Positions 16,745 through 27,889 are shown, counted from the stretch's first letter. The stretch is 64,000 nt of DNA from Flammeovirgaceae bacterium (GCA_016712035.1 JADJRT010000001.1:62001-126000); one strand, 5' to 3'. Numbers and translations: made by a program. The notes: a model not told the origin generated them from the sequence alone.

Positions 16745-19317
16745 TTGAGAGTACACGTTTCTTCTGCGCGACTTCTTCTTTTCATGCTCATGGGCATTTT
16801 CATGGGTTGTTCCGTAGAACAAAACTCATTTACAAGCAACCTATTTCATAATACAACTGCGCATTACAATGGATATTATTATGCGCGCGAAAAAACATAT
16901 GAGGTTGAAACTATAATCTTAAAAAGCCTGGATGACGACCCCAATCAAATTTTAAGACTCTTCCCCAGGTTAGACACCATTTTAGCCAAAACCTATACGA
17001 AAGACACGGAAGAAATTATCAAGATGGCCTCCCTTTCGATTCAACGTCATCCTAATAGTAAATGGGTAGATGATAATTATGTATTGGTGGGTAAGGCCAG
17101 ACTCTATGCAAGTGATTTTCAAAATGCTATTCAAACATTCAAATACGTTAACACAAAAAGCCCGGATGCTAATACCCGTCATGCGGCGTTAGTGCAATTA
17201 CTAAGAACCTTTACCGAACAAGATGATTATGATCGGGCCGAAGAAACATTTCGATTTTTGGAAAAAGAGAAACTGAGTAAAGTAAACCAGAAAGATCTTT
17301 ATCTCGAAAAAGCCTATTACTACCAAGTGCGCAATAACTATGATTATATGGTGCGTAACCTTGCCAGTGCCGACTCGCTCTTGCAGCGCAAAGATCGAAA
17401 AGGTAGAATTTATTTTCTCATCGGGCAGGTCTATCAAAAACTTGGTTTCGATGCCGAAGCATTCAACTATTACCGCAAATGCGTTGCCGCCAATCCGGAA
17501 TATGAAATTGATTTTTATGCTCGATTAAACATGGCGCAGGTAGCTCGATTAGATGAAAAAAAAGATATAAAGAAGTTACGCGATCAGTTTGAAAAAATGC
17601 TTACAGATACCAAGAACATTGAGTTCGTTGATAAAATCTACTATGAACTTGGAGAATTTGATCGCAAGCAAGGCAATCTTAAACAAGCCATTGCGAGTTA
17701 TACTTCTGCCGCCCATGCCGGAACTAACAAGCGCATTCAGGGAAGCGCCTATTTGCGCATAGGGCAACTGGAATTTGATTCGTTAAAGAAGTATAGTCTT
17801 GCCAAATTATATTACGATAGTGCTATTGCCGCCTTACCAAAAGATTTTGAGAATTATGAAGACATTAAGCGAAGACAAGAAATTTTGGGTGAGTTTGCCA
17901 AGTATACCGAGGCAATTACCTGGAATGATAGTTTACTTGCCTTATCCGCTTTCGACTCGCTTACGGTGCGTACGCAACTAGATTCTGTAGTGGCTAGTCG
18001 AAAAATCGTTGAAGCCCCTGTAAAGAAAAAAAAGAAACAGGCTAATCAAAGTACTGGTGGTAATCAAAACAGTTCGTTCTTCAATACAGAGTCAACGGGC
18101 ACATCCGATTGGTATTTTGGAAACCCTTCAGCCGTTGCTCTTGGGCAGTCTGAGTTTCAAAGGATATGGGGCGCGATTGCCCTCGAGGATAACTGGCGCA
18201 GATCAAATAAGACAACGGTTATTAATGACTTAACTATTCCTGTTACCAAAGCCGATGGACCAAATCAACCCACAACCGAAGAAGCGAAAACTACCATAGC
18301 CCCGGATGAGGTTGGGAAATTGATCAGTCAAATTCCAAGAACAGCAGAACAAAAAGCTGCGGCACTTGCCAAAATAGAAGAAGGTTATTTTATGCTGGGG
18401 GATTTATATTATTTCCAATTGAATGAAAAGGAAAATGCTTCTGAATCGTATTCAAAATTATTACAACGATTTCCCGGGTCTGACTATGAGCCTGAAGTTC
18501 TGTACAAACTTTATCTTATTTCTCGCGATAAGGATATTGCAAAGGCCGAACAGTACGCAACGCTCTTAAAAACCAACCATCCGCAATCAACCTTCACACG
18601 AATTTTAATTAATCCAGATTACCTAAGGGAAACCAGCGAGGCCGCTGAAAAGCAGAAACTAATTTATAAAGAAGCATATGCTTATTATCAAGCAAATAAT
18701 TTGCGCATGGCACAAGAAAAAATTAAGTTGGCGATGCAAGAAGGAAACACCGGATTTACACCACAACTTGAATTATTAAAAATTCTGATTGCTGGTAAAA
18801 CGGAAGATGTAACTCAGTATCAATATGAGTTGAGCGAATACATTAAAAAATATCCGGATGGGGAATTAAAACCTTATGCGGAACAATTACTGGCTTCATC
18901 CAAAACACTCCTCGAAAAGCTGGAACGCGCAAAGGGGATACAATTCAATAATTCAATGGAAGGTGCTCATAATTTTGTGATTGTTTATAACACGCTCGAT
19001 AAAATTACAAACCCAGTTTCTACAGCACTCGACAAATACAATGCAAGTCAATGGAAAGACTTGAAACTAAATACAAGTAATATTATTTTTAATGAAGATA
19101 AAACTATCTCGGTTGTTATTGAACTTCCTAACCGCGAATCGGCCCTTAGTTATTTCGACAAATTCCTCGCTCAGATAGCCACTGCCAAGCCACTTTCCAA
19201 TTATAAATTCTATAGCTTTGTAATCACCAAAGATAACTTTCAACTTTTTATAGAACCAAAGCACTGGATGAGTACCTCACCTTCTTCGACCGAAACTATC
19301 AAAAGCAAAATCAATAG
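16745..19317 (+). CDS. porW: PorW/SprE-type TPR lipoprotein of the type IX secretion system (one frameshift)
   Basis: An outer-membrane-associated lipoprotein of about 857 residues needed for type IX secretion and gliding in Bacteroidota. The TTG start gives a short signal peptide with lipobox IFMGC. The mature N-terminus NTTAHYNGYYYARE is characteristic of SprE/PorW. TPR-like repeats follow through about residue 380 and again in 530-650. The C-terminus breaks in the five-T run at 19245-19249; with one more T it continues FQLFYRTKALDEYLTFFDRNY and stops at 19315-19317, which fits the family end. Without repair it appears falsely fused to the next gene's N-terminus. It is divergent from M23-bactofilin-atp and upstream of PBP1A. 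Confidence 0.85.
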
Positions 19318-21607
19318 ATTTTTCAAGATCGAGAAAACCCTGGATCCGCAAAACGGTAAAGTATGTGTGGATTGGTTTTCTCTGTTTTATGCTGGGCTTT
19401 CCGTTATACATCTATACGGTAAGTATTAATCTATTCGGCATGTATGGCGAAATGCCGAGTCTGAAAGAAGTTGAAAATCCGGAAAATGATTTATCATCAG
19501 AAATTATTTCGGCCGATGGAGTTTCGTTAGGCCGGTACTTCCGTTACAATCGCAGTCAGGTTCACTTCAATGAACTTTCGGAGGAACTGGTCAACACTTT
19601 AGTAATCTCAGAGGACCATCGCTTTTATAGCCACTCCGGGTTGGATTTTCCAGCCTACGTACGCGTATTGTTTGGCTTGATAACCTTAAATCCACAAGGA
19701 GGGGGCAGCACCATTACGCAGCAGCTTGCGAAAAATCTATACACTATGAATCCCGAGCACAGCCTGGATGGTTGGTTGGGTAACCTTGGCGGCATACCAA
19801 GGCGGGTAATTCAAAAAACAAAAGAATGGATCATTTCGGTAAATCTCGAAGAGAATTTTACCAAGAATGAAATCATTGCGATGTATTTGAATACGGTAAC
19901 TTTTAGCAGTAACTCTTTCGGAATTAAAGTTGCTGCCGAAACATATTTTAATAAACAACCCGATAGTCTCAATCTCCAGGAATCAGCGGTACTGGTTGGT
20001 ATGTTGCAGGCTGCTACCTATTATAATCCACACCGTAATCCAGATAATTCACTTAGCAAACGCAATGAGATCTTGTATAAAATGTATCGCCATGGCTATA
20101 AGATAACCACGCGCGAGCAATATGACTCCATAAAGGCGTTACCGATTGAATTGAATTATAGTGTTCAAAATCAAAACGAAGGTCTGGCTACTTACTTCCG
20201 CACCGTACTGGGTAATTATCTACTTCAATATTGCAATAGCAAAGGAATTGATTTGTATAACTCCGGATTAAAAATTTATACCACCATTGACAGTCGATTG
20301 CAAAAGTATGCCGAAGAAGCCATGGCCGAACACATGAGCGTGTTGCAAGCCCAATTTGATGAAGAGTGGAAGAAAAGAAATCGCAACCCCTGGGTAGATG
20401 ATGACGGAAGAGAGATTCACGATTTTCTTCAAAGACGAATTCGTCAGACGGATGCTTATAAAATTTATTCGGAAAAGTATGGCGAAAAATCAGACTCCCT
20501 GAAAATCATGCTTAACTTAAAAAAGCCTATGACCGTTTTCTCATGGGAGGGTGAAAAAGACACTTTGTTTAGTAGTTATGATTCCTTGAATTATTATAAA
20601 CGATTTCTCAACACCGGAGTTATGTCAATGGATCCTTACACCGGTCATATCAAAGCATGGGTGGGTGGTATCAATCACAAGTATTTCAAATTTGATCACG
20701 TTAAGCAAGGCACTCGCCAGCCTGGTTCAACCTTTAAATCTTTTGTATATGGATTGGCTATGGAGAACGGATACTCTCCTTGTGTAATAAAAAAGACATT
20801 GCCCCCCAATTTTATATTCCTAACCAGCCTCCGTGGTTTCCGCTTAACGCAGATGGCTCAAGAGGGCATGGCGAAAGTATGACTATCCGCCAGGCAATGG
20901 CACAATCTGTGAATTCTATTACCGCTCAGATAATGCAGGAATTAAAGGCTGAAAATGTTGTAGAGTTTGCACATCGTGTCGGCATTCAAAGTAAACTGGA
21001 CGCGGTCCCTTCTCTTTGCTTAGGCACAAGCGATGTGTCTTTATTTGAGATGGTGGGTGCGTACAGCACATTTGTAAATGGTGGTATCAGTACTGAACCT
21101 ATTTTTCTTACACGCATTGAAGATAAGAATGGTAATGTTATCGAAATCTTCAATCCAAAAACAAGAGAAGCCATTCATGAGCAAACCGCCTTTAAAATGA
21201 TCTACATGCTTCGTGGCGGAACGGAAGAGCAGGGTGGAACTTCACAGGGCTTAAGTCGCGACTTGCGGATTGACAATGAGATCGGTGGCAAGACTGGTAC
21301 AACCAACGATGCTTCCGATGGTTGGTACATGGGCCTTACTCACGATTTAGTTACCGGCATTTGGACCGGAGGTGATGAACGAGCCATCCACTTTCCTTCC
21401 TGGTTATTTGGGCAAGGTGGAAAATCCGCCCGCCCTATCTGGGATAAGTTCATGACTAAAGTATATGCCGACCCTGCAACGGGAATTGTAAAGGGCCAAT
21501 TTAAACGACCCGCCAGCGGTTTAGACATGACGTTGGATTGCAGCAAGCACGAACTTTCCGACTCGCTCAAAATGTTTGATGAAAAGCCGTGGGATATAAA
21601 TAATTAA
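19268..21607 (+). CDS. Penicillin-binding protein 1A, bifunctional transglycosylase/transpeptidase (two frameshifts)
   Basis: Class A PBP that polymerises and crosslinks peptidoglycan. The start is taken as ATG 19268 (MSTSPSSTETIKS), which gives a basic cytoplasmic tail and one membrane helix (WIGFLCFMLGFPLYIYTVS). It overlaps the repaired porW end by 50 bases. The GT51 domain has EDHRFYSHSG and GGGSTITQQLAKNLY. The transpeptidase domain has SxxK in PGSTFKSF, SxN in AQSVNS and KTG in GKTGTT. The frame breaks at 19358-19360 (AAA, one extra) and at 20789-20794 (six A, one missing); repair joins SPCVIKK to DIAPQFYIPN. All catalytic motifs are present, so the gene is surely functional. Confidence 0.92.
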
Positions 21608-21617
21608 TTACGAATGT

Positions 21618-21706
21618 AGTCCGATAGCTATCTGGATTACGAAGTACAATTGATGAATTACCGAACGGAGAGTTCAAAATTCGTAAATCGTAATTCGCAA
21701 ATCGTA
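21618..21706. repeat. Palindrome and 14-base tandem repeat upstream of uvrC
   Basis: GATAGCTATC (about 21622-21631) is a perfect 10-base palindrome 15 bases after the PBP1A stop. It is followed by two adjacent copies of ATTCG(T/C)AAATCGTA at 21679-21692 and 21693-21706, differing at one base. No gene is evident in this gap. The copies look like a dispersed Bacteroidota intergenic repeat and may carry the uvrC leader. Confidence 0.5.
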
Positions 21707-21715
21707 ATTTCACCT

Positions 21716-23491
21716 GTGCTCGCACCTAAAAGATACTCTTTCTTCTCTTCCAGATTCCCCTGGCATTTACCGGTATTATAACAAGAGGAGGAACTGATTT
21801 ACGTAGGTAAGGCCAAGAATCTAAAAAAACGTGTTACCAGCTATTTCACAAAACAATCGCAATACAATCGCAAAACGGAAAAGCTTGTTTCAGAAATAAA
21901 AAAAATTGAATTCACGCTGGCGAATACGGAGTTTGAGGCGCTTCTTCTCGAGAACAATTTTATTAAGCAATATCAACCTAAGTACAACATCCTGTTAAAG
22001 GATGATAAAACATTTCCCTATCTCTGTATTTTAAAAGAACGCTTCCCGCGAATTATTTATACCCGTAAGTATATCCCTAAACAAGGCGAATACTTTGGGC
22101 CTTACACCAGTGTAGTTTCCATGAAAAGCGTTTTGGAACTGGTGCGGCAATTATATTCTATCCGTACATGTTCGCTCCCGCTTTCGCAGATTAATATTGA
22201 ACAGAAAAATTTAAAGTATGCCTTGAGTATCATATTGGCAATTGCAAAGGTCCATGCGAAGGCCTGCAGGAAGAAAGTCAATACCTGGAAGAAATTGCCC
22301 AAGCGAGAAATATTTTAAAGGCGACTTAAGTGTTGTGGAAAATGAGTTTACACGAAGAATGAAGGAAGAGGCCGAAGCATTGAAATTTGAAGGGCGGCCC
22401 AATACAAACACAAGCTTGAATTGCTTGAAAAATTCCATTCCAAATCGCTGGTGGTAAATCCGAAACTAACCAATATTGACGTGGTGACCATAACCAGCAC
22501 CGAGACCGAAGCATTCATCAACTATTTAAAAATCAAAGAGGGCTCTATAATTTTTTCAAAAAATCTGGAAGTCAAAAAGAAACTGGACGAACCCAACGAA
22601 GATATTTTAAGTCTGGTGGTAGAGCAACTTCGCAGCACCTATCGTAGTACGAATCCAGAAGTTTATACAAACCTGGCCTTAACGGTTAAATCTAATGATT
22701 TTGAAAATGTGGTGCCTCAGATCGGTGATAAGAAGAAGCTGATTGATCTCTCTTTAAAAAATGCCCTCTATCAAAAACGTGAAAAGGAAATAAGCAAAGA
22801 GGAGCAAAAGTCTAAGAAGAACAAAGTACTGCACATCATGCAAGAGAACTTACGCTTGCTCAGCTATCCTAAAATTATTGAGTGTTTTGACAACTCCAAC
22901 TTTCAGGGCAGCTCACCGGTTGCTTCCATGGTTCGATTTGTGGATGGCAAGCCTGAGAAAAAAGGATATCGTCATTTTAATATTAAGACTGTAATCGGCC
23001 CCGATGATTTTGCCTCGATGAAGGAAATTGTGGGCCGCAGGTATAAGCGAATCATGGAGGAAGAAGGTGAGTACCCAAACCTGATTATCGTAGATGGTGG
23101 CAAAGGTCAATTAAGCAGTGCTTGTGAAGCATTACAAGAGCTTGGCCTTTATGGAAAAATTCCAATTGTGGGTATCGCAAAACGATTAGAAGAAATCTAC
23201 TATCCTGAAGATCCGCTTCCGCTTCTCATAAGTAAAAAATCTCCGGCCTTGCTACTCATTCAGCGCATTCGTGATGAAGCACATCGATTTGCAATAACCT
23301 TTCATCGGCAAAAAAGAAGTAAGGCAACCTTCGTAACTGAAATTGAAGAAATACCGGGAATCGGTAAGAAGACTGCTGATAAACTTCTTGCTCACTTCAA
23401 ATCCGTAAAGAAAATTAAGGAGGCGAGTATAGAGGAACTTACTGAGGTTGCAGGAAAAAGTGCAGCAGAGAAAATTAAACTTCTATCCTAA
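21716..23491 (+). CDS. uvrC: UvrABC system protein C (five frameshifts)
   Basis: Dual-incision endonuclease subunit of nucleotide excision repair, about 593 residues. Repaired order: GIY-YIG nuclease domain (LPDSPGIYRYY ... LIYVGKAKNLKKR), Cys-rich segment (CLEYHIGNCKGPC), UvrB-interacting UVR motif near LKFEGAAQYKHKLELL, RNase H-like nuclease core (CFDNSNFQGSSPVASMV; LIIVDGGKGQL), and C-terminal helix-hairpin-helix pairs (IPGIGKKTADKLL). Frame breaks lie at 21728-21731, 21785, 22205-22209, 22317-22321 and 22392-22394. The start is uncertain: GTG 21716 gives a normal-length N-terminus; an in-frame ATG at 21653 would translate the tandem repeat. From 22421 onward the frame is clean. Confidence 0.9.
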
Positions 23492-23510
23492 GGAGCGTAA
23501 AGTTGTTTTC

Positions 23511-23602
23511 ACCGCGAGGGCGCAAAGCCGCAATGTTCAAATTGATAAGTTAATATTTTCTGTTCGATATAAATTCTCTAAGCGCCATCGCAACTTAGCG
23601 GT
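23511..23602. repeat. Imperfect long inverted repeat between convergent genes
   Basis: ACCGCGAGGGCGC (23511-23523) is mirrored by GCGCCATCGC...AGCGGT (23582-23602) with mismatches. It sits in the 145-base gap between the converging uvrC and prolyl oligopeptidase genes. It could serve as a bidirectional transcription end or be a degenerate REP-like element; no T run supports a classical terminator. Confidence 0.4.
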
Positions 23603-23636
23603 TCAACCATCCAGTATCCAGCGACTAGAATCTTGT

Positions 23637-25777
23637 TTACATATCCTTCTTCACCATTGGTGGAACAACGCCCATATTATACCAGGTAAACGCATATTGA
23701 TCGGCTGTCGATTCAATTGCCTTTGAAAGGTTCGAAGCACCATGCCCAGATTTTGTATCAATGCGGATCAACACCGGGTTTGGACCACTGTTCATTTCCT
23801 GAAGTGTCGCGGCAAATTTAAATGAGTGCGCGGGTACAACCCGGTCGTCATGATCGGCAGTAGTAATCAAAGTTGCCGGGTAGGCTGTGTTAGGTCTAAG
23901 CGCATGCACGGGAGAATATGTTTTAAGGTATTCAAACATTTCTTTTGAGTCATCGGCTGTTCCATAATCATAGGCCCAACCCGCGCCTGCTGTAAACTTA
24001 TGATAGCGTAACATATCCATTACGCCTACGGCAGGTAAAGCTACTTTGGCAAGATCCGGACGCTGGGTCATAGTTGCTCCTACCAACAAGCCTCCATTTG
24101 ATCCACCGGAAATTGCGAGATAATCATGAGAAGTATATTTTTCATTGATCAGATATTCTCCTGCTGCTATGAAATCATCAAACACATTTTGCTTCTGCAT
24201 TTTTGTTCCAGCCAAATGCCACTTCTCTCCATACTCACCACCACCGCGCAAATTTGGTTGCGCATAAATACCGCCATTCTCCAACCACAAAATTCGTGAT
24301 GGGCTAAAGCCGGGGTTAAGGCTGACATTGAAACCCCCATAGGCATAAAGCCAGGTTGGATTTTTTCCGCTCAGCTCAAGTCCTTTTTTATACACGATAA
24401 ACATGGGTATTTTGGTTCCATCCTTACTCGTATAGAAAACCTGCTTTGTCTCATAATCTTCTGGATTAAAATCAACTTTCGGTTGGTTATACAAAGTGGA
24501 TTTACCCGAAGCCATGTCGTATTTAAATATAGAAGTAGGGTATGTGAAGGATGTAAAGGAGTAGTAAAGTTCTTTCTCTCCCTTTCGTGAACTAAAGCCC
24601 CAGCTGATCCGATGCCCGGTAGTTCAACCTCACGAATCAACTTACCTTTCAGATCAAATTGTTTCACCTGCGTTTTCACATCCACGGTGTAATCAGCAAA
24701 TAAATACTTATCTCCAGTTGATGTGCTCAACACATTCTCCGTTTCCGGAATTACATCCTTCCAGTTTTCAACATTCGGTTTCGAGAAATCAAATTCAATA
24801 ACTCTATTATTAGGAGCATTTAAATTTGTTTGAACCAGAATTCGGGTTCCTTCATTATCCAATACATTGTGATCGTTATCAAAATTATTTACCACCGTAA
24901 CCAGCCTTCCTTTTGGGTCGCTTAAATCCTGCATATATAGTTCGTTGCCTGTTGTGCTGGTGGATGCTGTTATAAGCAGAAAGCGTTCATCTTCGGTTAA
25001 GCCTCCGCCTACATACCTGCGTGGGTTTTTATCATCACCAAAAATCAATTGATCCTGATTTCTGAGCGTGCCTACTTTATGATAATACAGTTTATGGCTT
25101 TGAGTTTTAGCGGTTAGCTGACTGCCCTTTGGTTTTTCGTACGTGCTAAAATAAAAACCCTCGTTGCCACGCCATGAGATTCCGCTAAATTTTATATCGC
25201 GGAGTGTATCTTCAAGAGGAGTTTTATCAAAAGCATTTATAATAATTGCTTCCGTCCAATCGGCTCCGCCCTTTGAAATCTGATAAGCTACCCGTGAACC
25301 GTCTTTTGAAAATGAAACTCCGGCTAAACGAGTAGTGCCATCTTTTGAAAAGGAATTTGGGTCAAGAAAAACTTCAACCTCGCCTTGCTCTCCTTTTTTT
25401 CGATACAACACATAATGGTTCTGTAAACCATCATTCTTATAGAAATAGATATAATCGCCACGTTTAAATGGGGCGCCAAGTTTTTCGTAATTATTCAAAG
25501 CTTCCAGTCGCTTTTTGATCTCAGCGCGGTACGGTATTTTATCTAAGAAACCAAACGTTACTTCATTCTCGGCTTTCACCCAATCCGCTACCGCCTTGGT
25601 CGTATCATTCTCCATCCAACGATAAGGATCGGCCACCTTCACGCCAAAATAAGTATCTACCGTATCAACTTTAGCCGATACCGGATAGTTTGAAACAGTT
25701 TCAGGATTTGGAGATTTTGAACAGGATGCTATCATGGCAATAAGTAATAAAGCAAAGATGATTGAAGTTGGTTTCAT
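23637..25777 (-). CDS. Prolyl oligopeptidase family lipoprotein, S9A (one frameshift)
   Basis: Serine peptidase cleaving after proline in short peptides, exported as a lipoprotein. The start MKPTSIIFALLLIAM (ATG 25775-25777) gives a signal peptide with lipobox IASC; an upstream in-frame ATG at 25828 would add a leader without signal character. The N-terminal part is typical (YFGVKVADPYRWMEN), followed by a seven-bladed propeller. The catalytic domain has Ser in SGGSNGGLL, Asp in TADHDDRVVP and His in SGHGAS. The frame breaks in the four-base C run at 24598-24601; adding one base joins GIGSAGG to FSSRKGEKELYYSF. Likely role: periplasmic peptide degradation. Confidence 0.92.
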
Positions 25778-25791
25778 AGCCTTTAATTTTG
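25762..25791 (+). promoter_or_regulatory. Promoter of the TspO-related gene
   Basis: TTG at 25762-25764, then 19 bases, then TAATTTTG at 25784-25791, an exact match to the Bacteroidota -33/-7 arrangement. It lies inside the 5' end of the divergent peptidase gene, giving a leader of about 60 bases before the ATG at 25859. Confidence 0.55.
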
Positions 25792-25858
25792 GGAGAACAA
25801 TATTACTTGTACTATGTTTATTAACCAAAAGGAATTATCAACTTAATCTCCTCAAAAC

Positions 25859-26614
25859 ATGAGCAATCGAACTCTTATAATCGTAAATATTATTGCATTG
25901 GTTGGCGTGATTACCGTAAATGCGCTCGCTAACATTCTGCCCATTAACGGCATGAATACCGGGCAAATTTCAGATTTATATCCAAGCCTTTTCACGCCTG
26001 CTGGTTTTACTTTTTCAGTCTGGAGTTTAATCTATTTATCGTTGATTGTATTTTCCGTTGCTCAATTTCAAATAAAAGACAAGTCATACTTCAAAGAACT
26101 TTCACTGTGGTTTATACTTTCATGTATTTCCAACATAAGTTGGATTTTAGCATGGCATCATTTATTTACCGCAGCATCGGTAATTATTATGTTGATTTTA
26201 TTGTACTCGCTTACGCAGATTTTTTTATTACTCCAACGAAATAATCTCAACCGAAAAGAATGGTTCTTAATTCTGCTACCATTCATTTTTTACCTCACGT
26301 GGATTTGTGTGGCGACTATTGCCAACATCTCCACATTGTTAATCGCTTTAAATTGGACAGGTGGATTTCTATCCCCTACTTACTGGACTATTACTATGAT
26401 TAGTATTGCAGCTGCCTTGGGTTTGTATATCGCTTTTCGACTTAAAGAACCTGCATTTCTGTTAGTGCTAATGTGGGCTTTCTTTGGAATCTATAGCAGG
26501 TGGACTGGGGGAGAAAATAATGCAATTTCTTATACAGCTTTGGTTTCTATAATGGGTTTATTAATTGCGTTTGGAAAATTACTATTCGATAAATTAAAAA
26601 TACCTGTCAACTAA
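25859..26614 (+). CDS. TspO/MBR-related tryptophan-rich membrane protein
   Basis: A 251-residue integral membrane protein with about seven predicted helices. The first conserved block LFTPAGFTFSVWSLIYLSL and the later GIYSRWTGGENNAISYTAL are typical of the long TspO/MBR-related family, which is longer than classic TspO (about 160 residues). Tryptophans cluster at the helix ends, as in ligand-binding TspO. Family members bind tetrapyrroles or lipids; the role here is unknown. It stands alone between the peptidase and a DKNYY protein gene. Confidence 0.72.
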   Translation: MSNRTLIIVNIIALVGVITVNALANILPINGMNTGQISDLYPSLFTPAGFTFSVWSLIYLSLIVFSVAQFQIKDKSYFKELSLWFILSCISNISWILAWHHLFTAASVIIMLILLYSLTQIFLLLQRNNLNRKEWFLILLPFIFYLTWICVATIANISTLLIALNWTGGFLSPTYWTITMISIAAALGLYIAFRLKEPAFLLVLMWAFFGIYSRWTGGENNAISYTALVSIMGLLIAFGKLLFDKLKIPVN

Positions 26615-26723
26615 AAATTAGTTGCTCAAAAAATTCTGATGAGTATTTTTTACGAGCTATTTAGCCCTCATCAAATGTAACCTAAGTATTTTTCTTCTTC
26701 TTTGAGTTTAATTAATTATACAA

Positions 26724-27794
26724 ATGAAGACTCTTTACATCTTTCTGATTGTAATCCTGATATTGTTTGGAAGCGCTTGGATTGTAAAATATTATGTAAT
26801 CCGCCTTGGCGAGGCTGTCGATAAAGAGGTTTCGAAATCCTACTACTTCCATGCCATTAAAAAGAAAATCGTTTATGCTCCTATGAGCAATTGGTTTGAG
26901 TTGGGCTACACTGAGTTAGACGCAGATCCTACAAGTTTTAAAGTGTTAGCCGAAGAATTTGGGAAAGATAAAAATTCAATTTTTTGGAAAGGGGTTAAGC
27001 AACCGGTCGACTTTAGTTCATTTTATGTGGATGAAAATATACCAAAAGACAACCAACACGTTTATACCAAAAATTCGACTACTGACTTGCTAACGATAAT
27101 CAAAGGTGCCGATCCGGCAACTTACAAGCGGTTTGATACCGGTGTCGACACATGGGATCGATACTGGTTTAGAGATTACAAGCATTACTTTTACGAAGAC
27201 ACTAAGCTAGAGGTGGATTATCAAAGCTTTAAACGAATCAATAACACCCTTGCTGTCGATACTAATTTTGTTTATGCCATTATCAATACTCAAACAGAAA
27301 ACGGTTTAACAAATAGAGGGGTTATTAAGAAGGTTGGCCGCATGGCCGGAGTGATTAAGGTCATCAACAGCAGCTACGCATTCATTGGAAACACCGTTAT
27401 CCTCTCCAACTGGAAAAACGAATTTAATTCAATCGCATTTGATAAGATTGAATCCTTAGCTGTGTTGGATGACCGAAATATTACTATCAACAAAATCCTT
27501 ATCCATGATGGAAAAATATTTCCCGATGTGGATGTTGAAAGTTTGGTTTTATTGGATAGAGATTATTTTAAAGACAAAACTTCTGCGTATTGCGATGGTC
27601 AGCTAATTCCCAATGCGCAGGCAAGCAGTTTCGAGTTAGTATCAGATGATTATTCCAGAGATAGTGAAAATGTCTTTTTCAAAACCACACAGTTATCCGG
27701 TGTAGTTGCCAAGGATTTTAGGTACGACTATGCTACCAACATTGGCACAGACGGAACTAGCACATTCAAAGACGGAAAATTGGTTACCCGCTGA
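26724..27794 (+). CDS. DKNYY-repeat family protein
   Basis: A 356-residue protein with one N-terminal membrane helix (LYIFLIVILILFGSAWIV) and a periplasmic part made of degenerate repeats of the DKNYY type. Each repeat resembles a K/R-D-x-x-x-V-F-x-x-G unit followed by D-x-x-S-F: FGKDKNSIFWKGVKQPVDFSSF, then YFKDKTSAYCDGQLIPNAQASSF, then YSRDSENVFFKTTQLSGVVAKDF. Function is unknown for the family. The gene is rather AT-rich and is followed by the DUF2975/XRE pair, so the segment may be accessory. Confidence 0.7.
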   Translation: MKTLYIFLIVILILFGSAWIVKYYVIRLGEAVDKEVSKSYYFHAIKKKIVYAPMSNWFELGYTELDADPTSFKVLAEEFGKDKNSIFWKGVKQPVDFSSFYVDENIPKDNQHVYTKNSTTDLLTIIKGADPATYKRFDTGVDTWDRYWFRDYKHYFYEDTKLEVDYQSFKRINNTLAVDTNFVYAIINTQTENGLTNRGVIKKVGRMAGVIKVINSSYAFIGNTVILSNWKNEFNSIAFDKIESLAVLDDRNITINKILIHDGKIFPDVDVESLVLLDRDYFKDKTSAYCDGQLIPNAQASSFELVSDDYSRDSENVFFKTTQLSGVVAKDFRYDYATNIGTDGTSTFKDGKLVTR

Positions 27795-27810
27795 AACGGA
27801 AGCTTTCCAT

Positions 27811-27851
27811 ATTTATTGAAAATAAATCTATATTTATTGTTTATCAATAAA
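27811..27851. promoter_or_regulatory. Two palindromic operator-like sites before the DUF2975/XRE pair
   Basis: ATTTATT-GAA-AATAAAT at 27811-27827 and TTTATTG-TTTAT-CAATAAA at 27833-27851 are perfect inverted repeats with the same TTTATT/AATAAA core. The second overlaps the -33 box of the promoter. They lie upstream of an operon whose second gene is a small XRE repressor, suggesting autoregulation. Confidence 0.55.
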
Positions 27852-27866
27852 TTTTTATCATATTTG
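27837..27866 (+). promoter_or_regulatory. Promoter of the DUF2975/XRE operon
   Basis: TTG at 27837-27839, 19-base spacer, then CATATTTG at 27859-27866, one mismatch from TAnnTTTG. The start codon follows 23 bases later. The operator palindrome covers the -33 box. Confidence 0.5.
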
Positions 27867-27889
27867 CATCATTAATCTAAATCCTAACA

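Noticed and set aside
19315..19429. A PorW variant with an extra C-terminal membrane segment
   Set aside because: The extra residues are the PBP1A N-terminus read after a one-base error; repair gives both genes their normal ends.
26637..26673. TGATGAG ... CTCATCA inverted repeat after the TspO-related gene as a terminator
   Set aside because: The loop is 23 bases, the stem only seven, and no T run follows; support is too weak.
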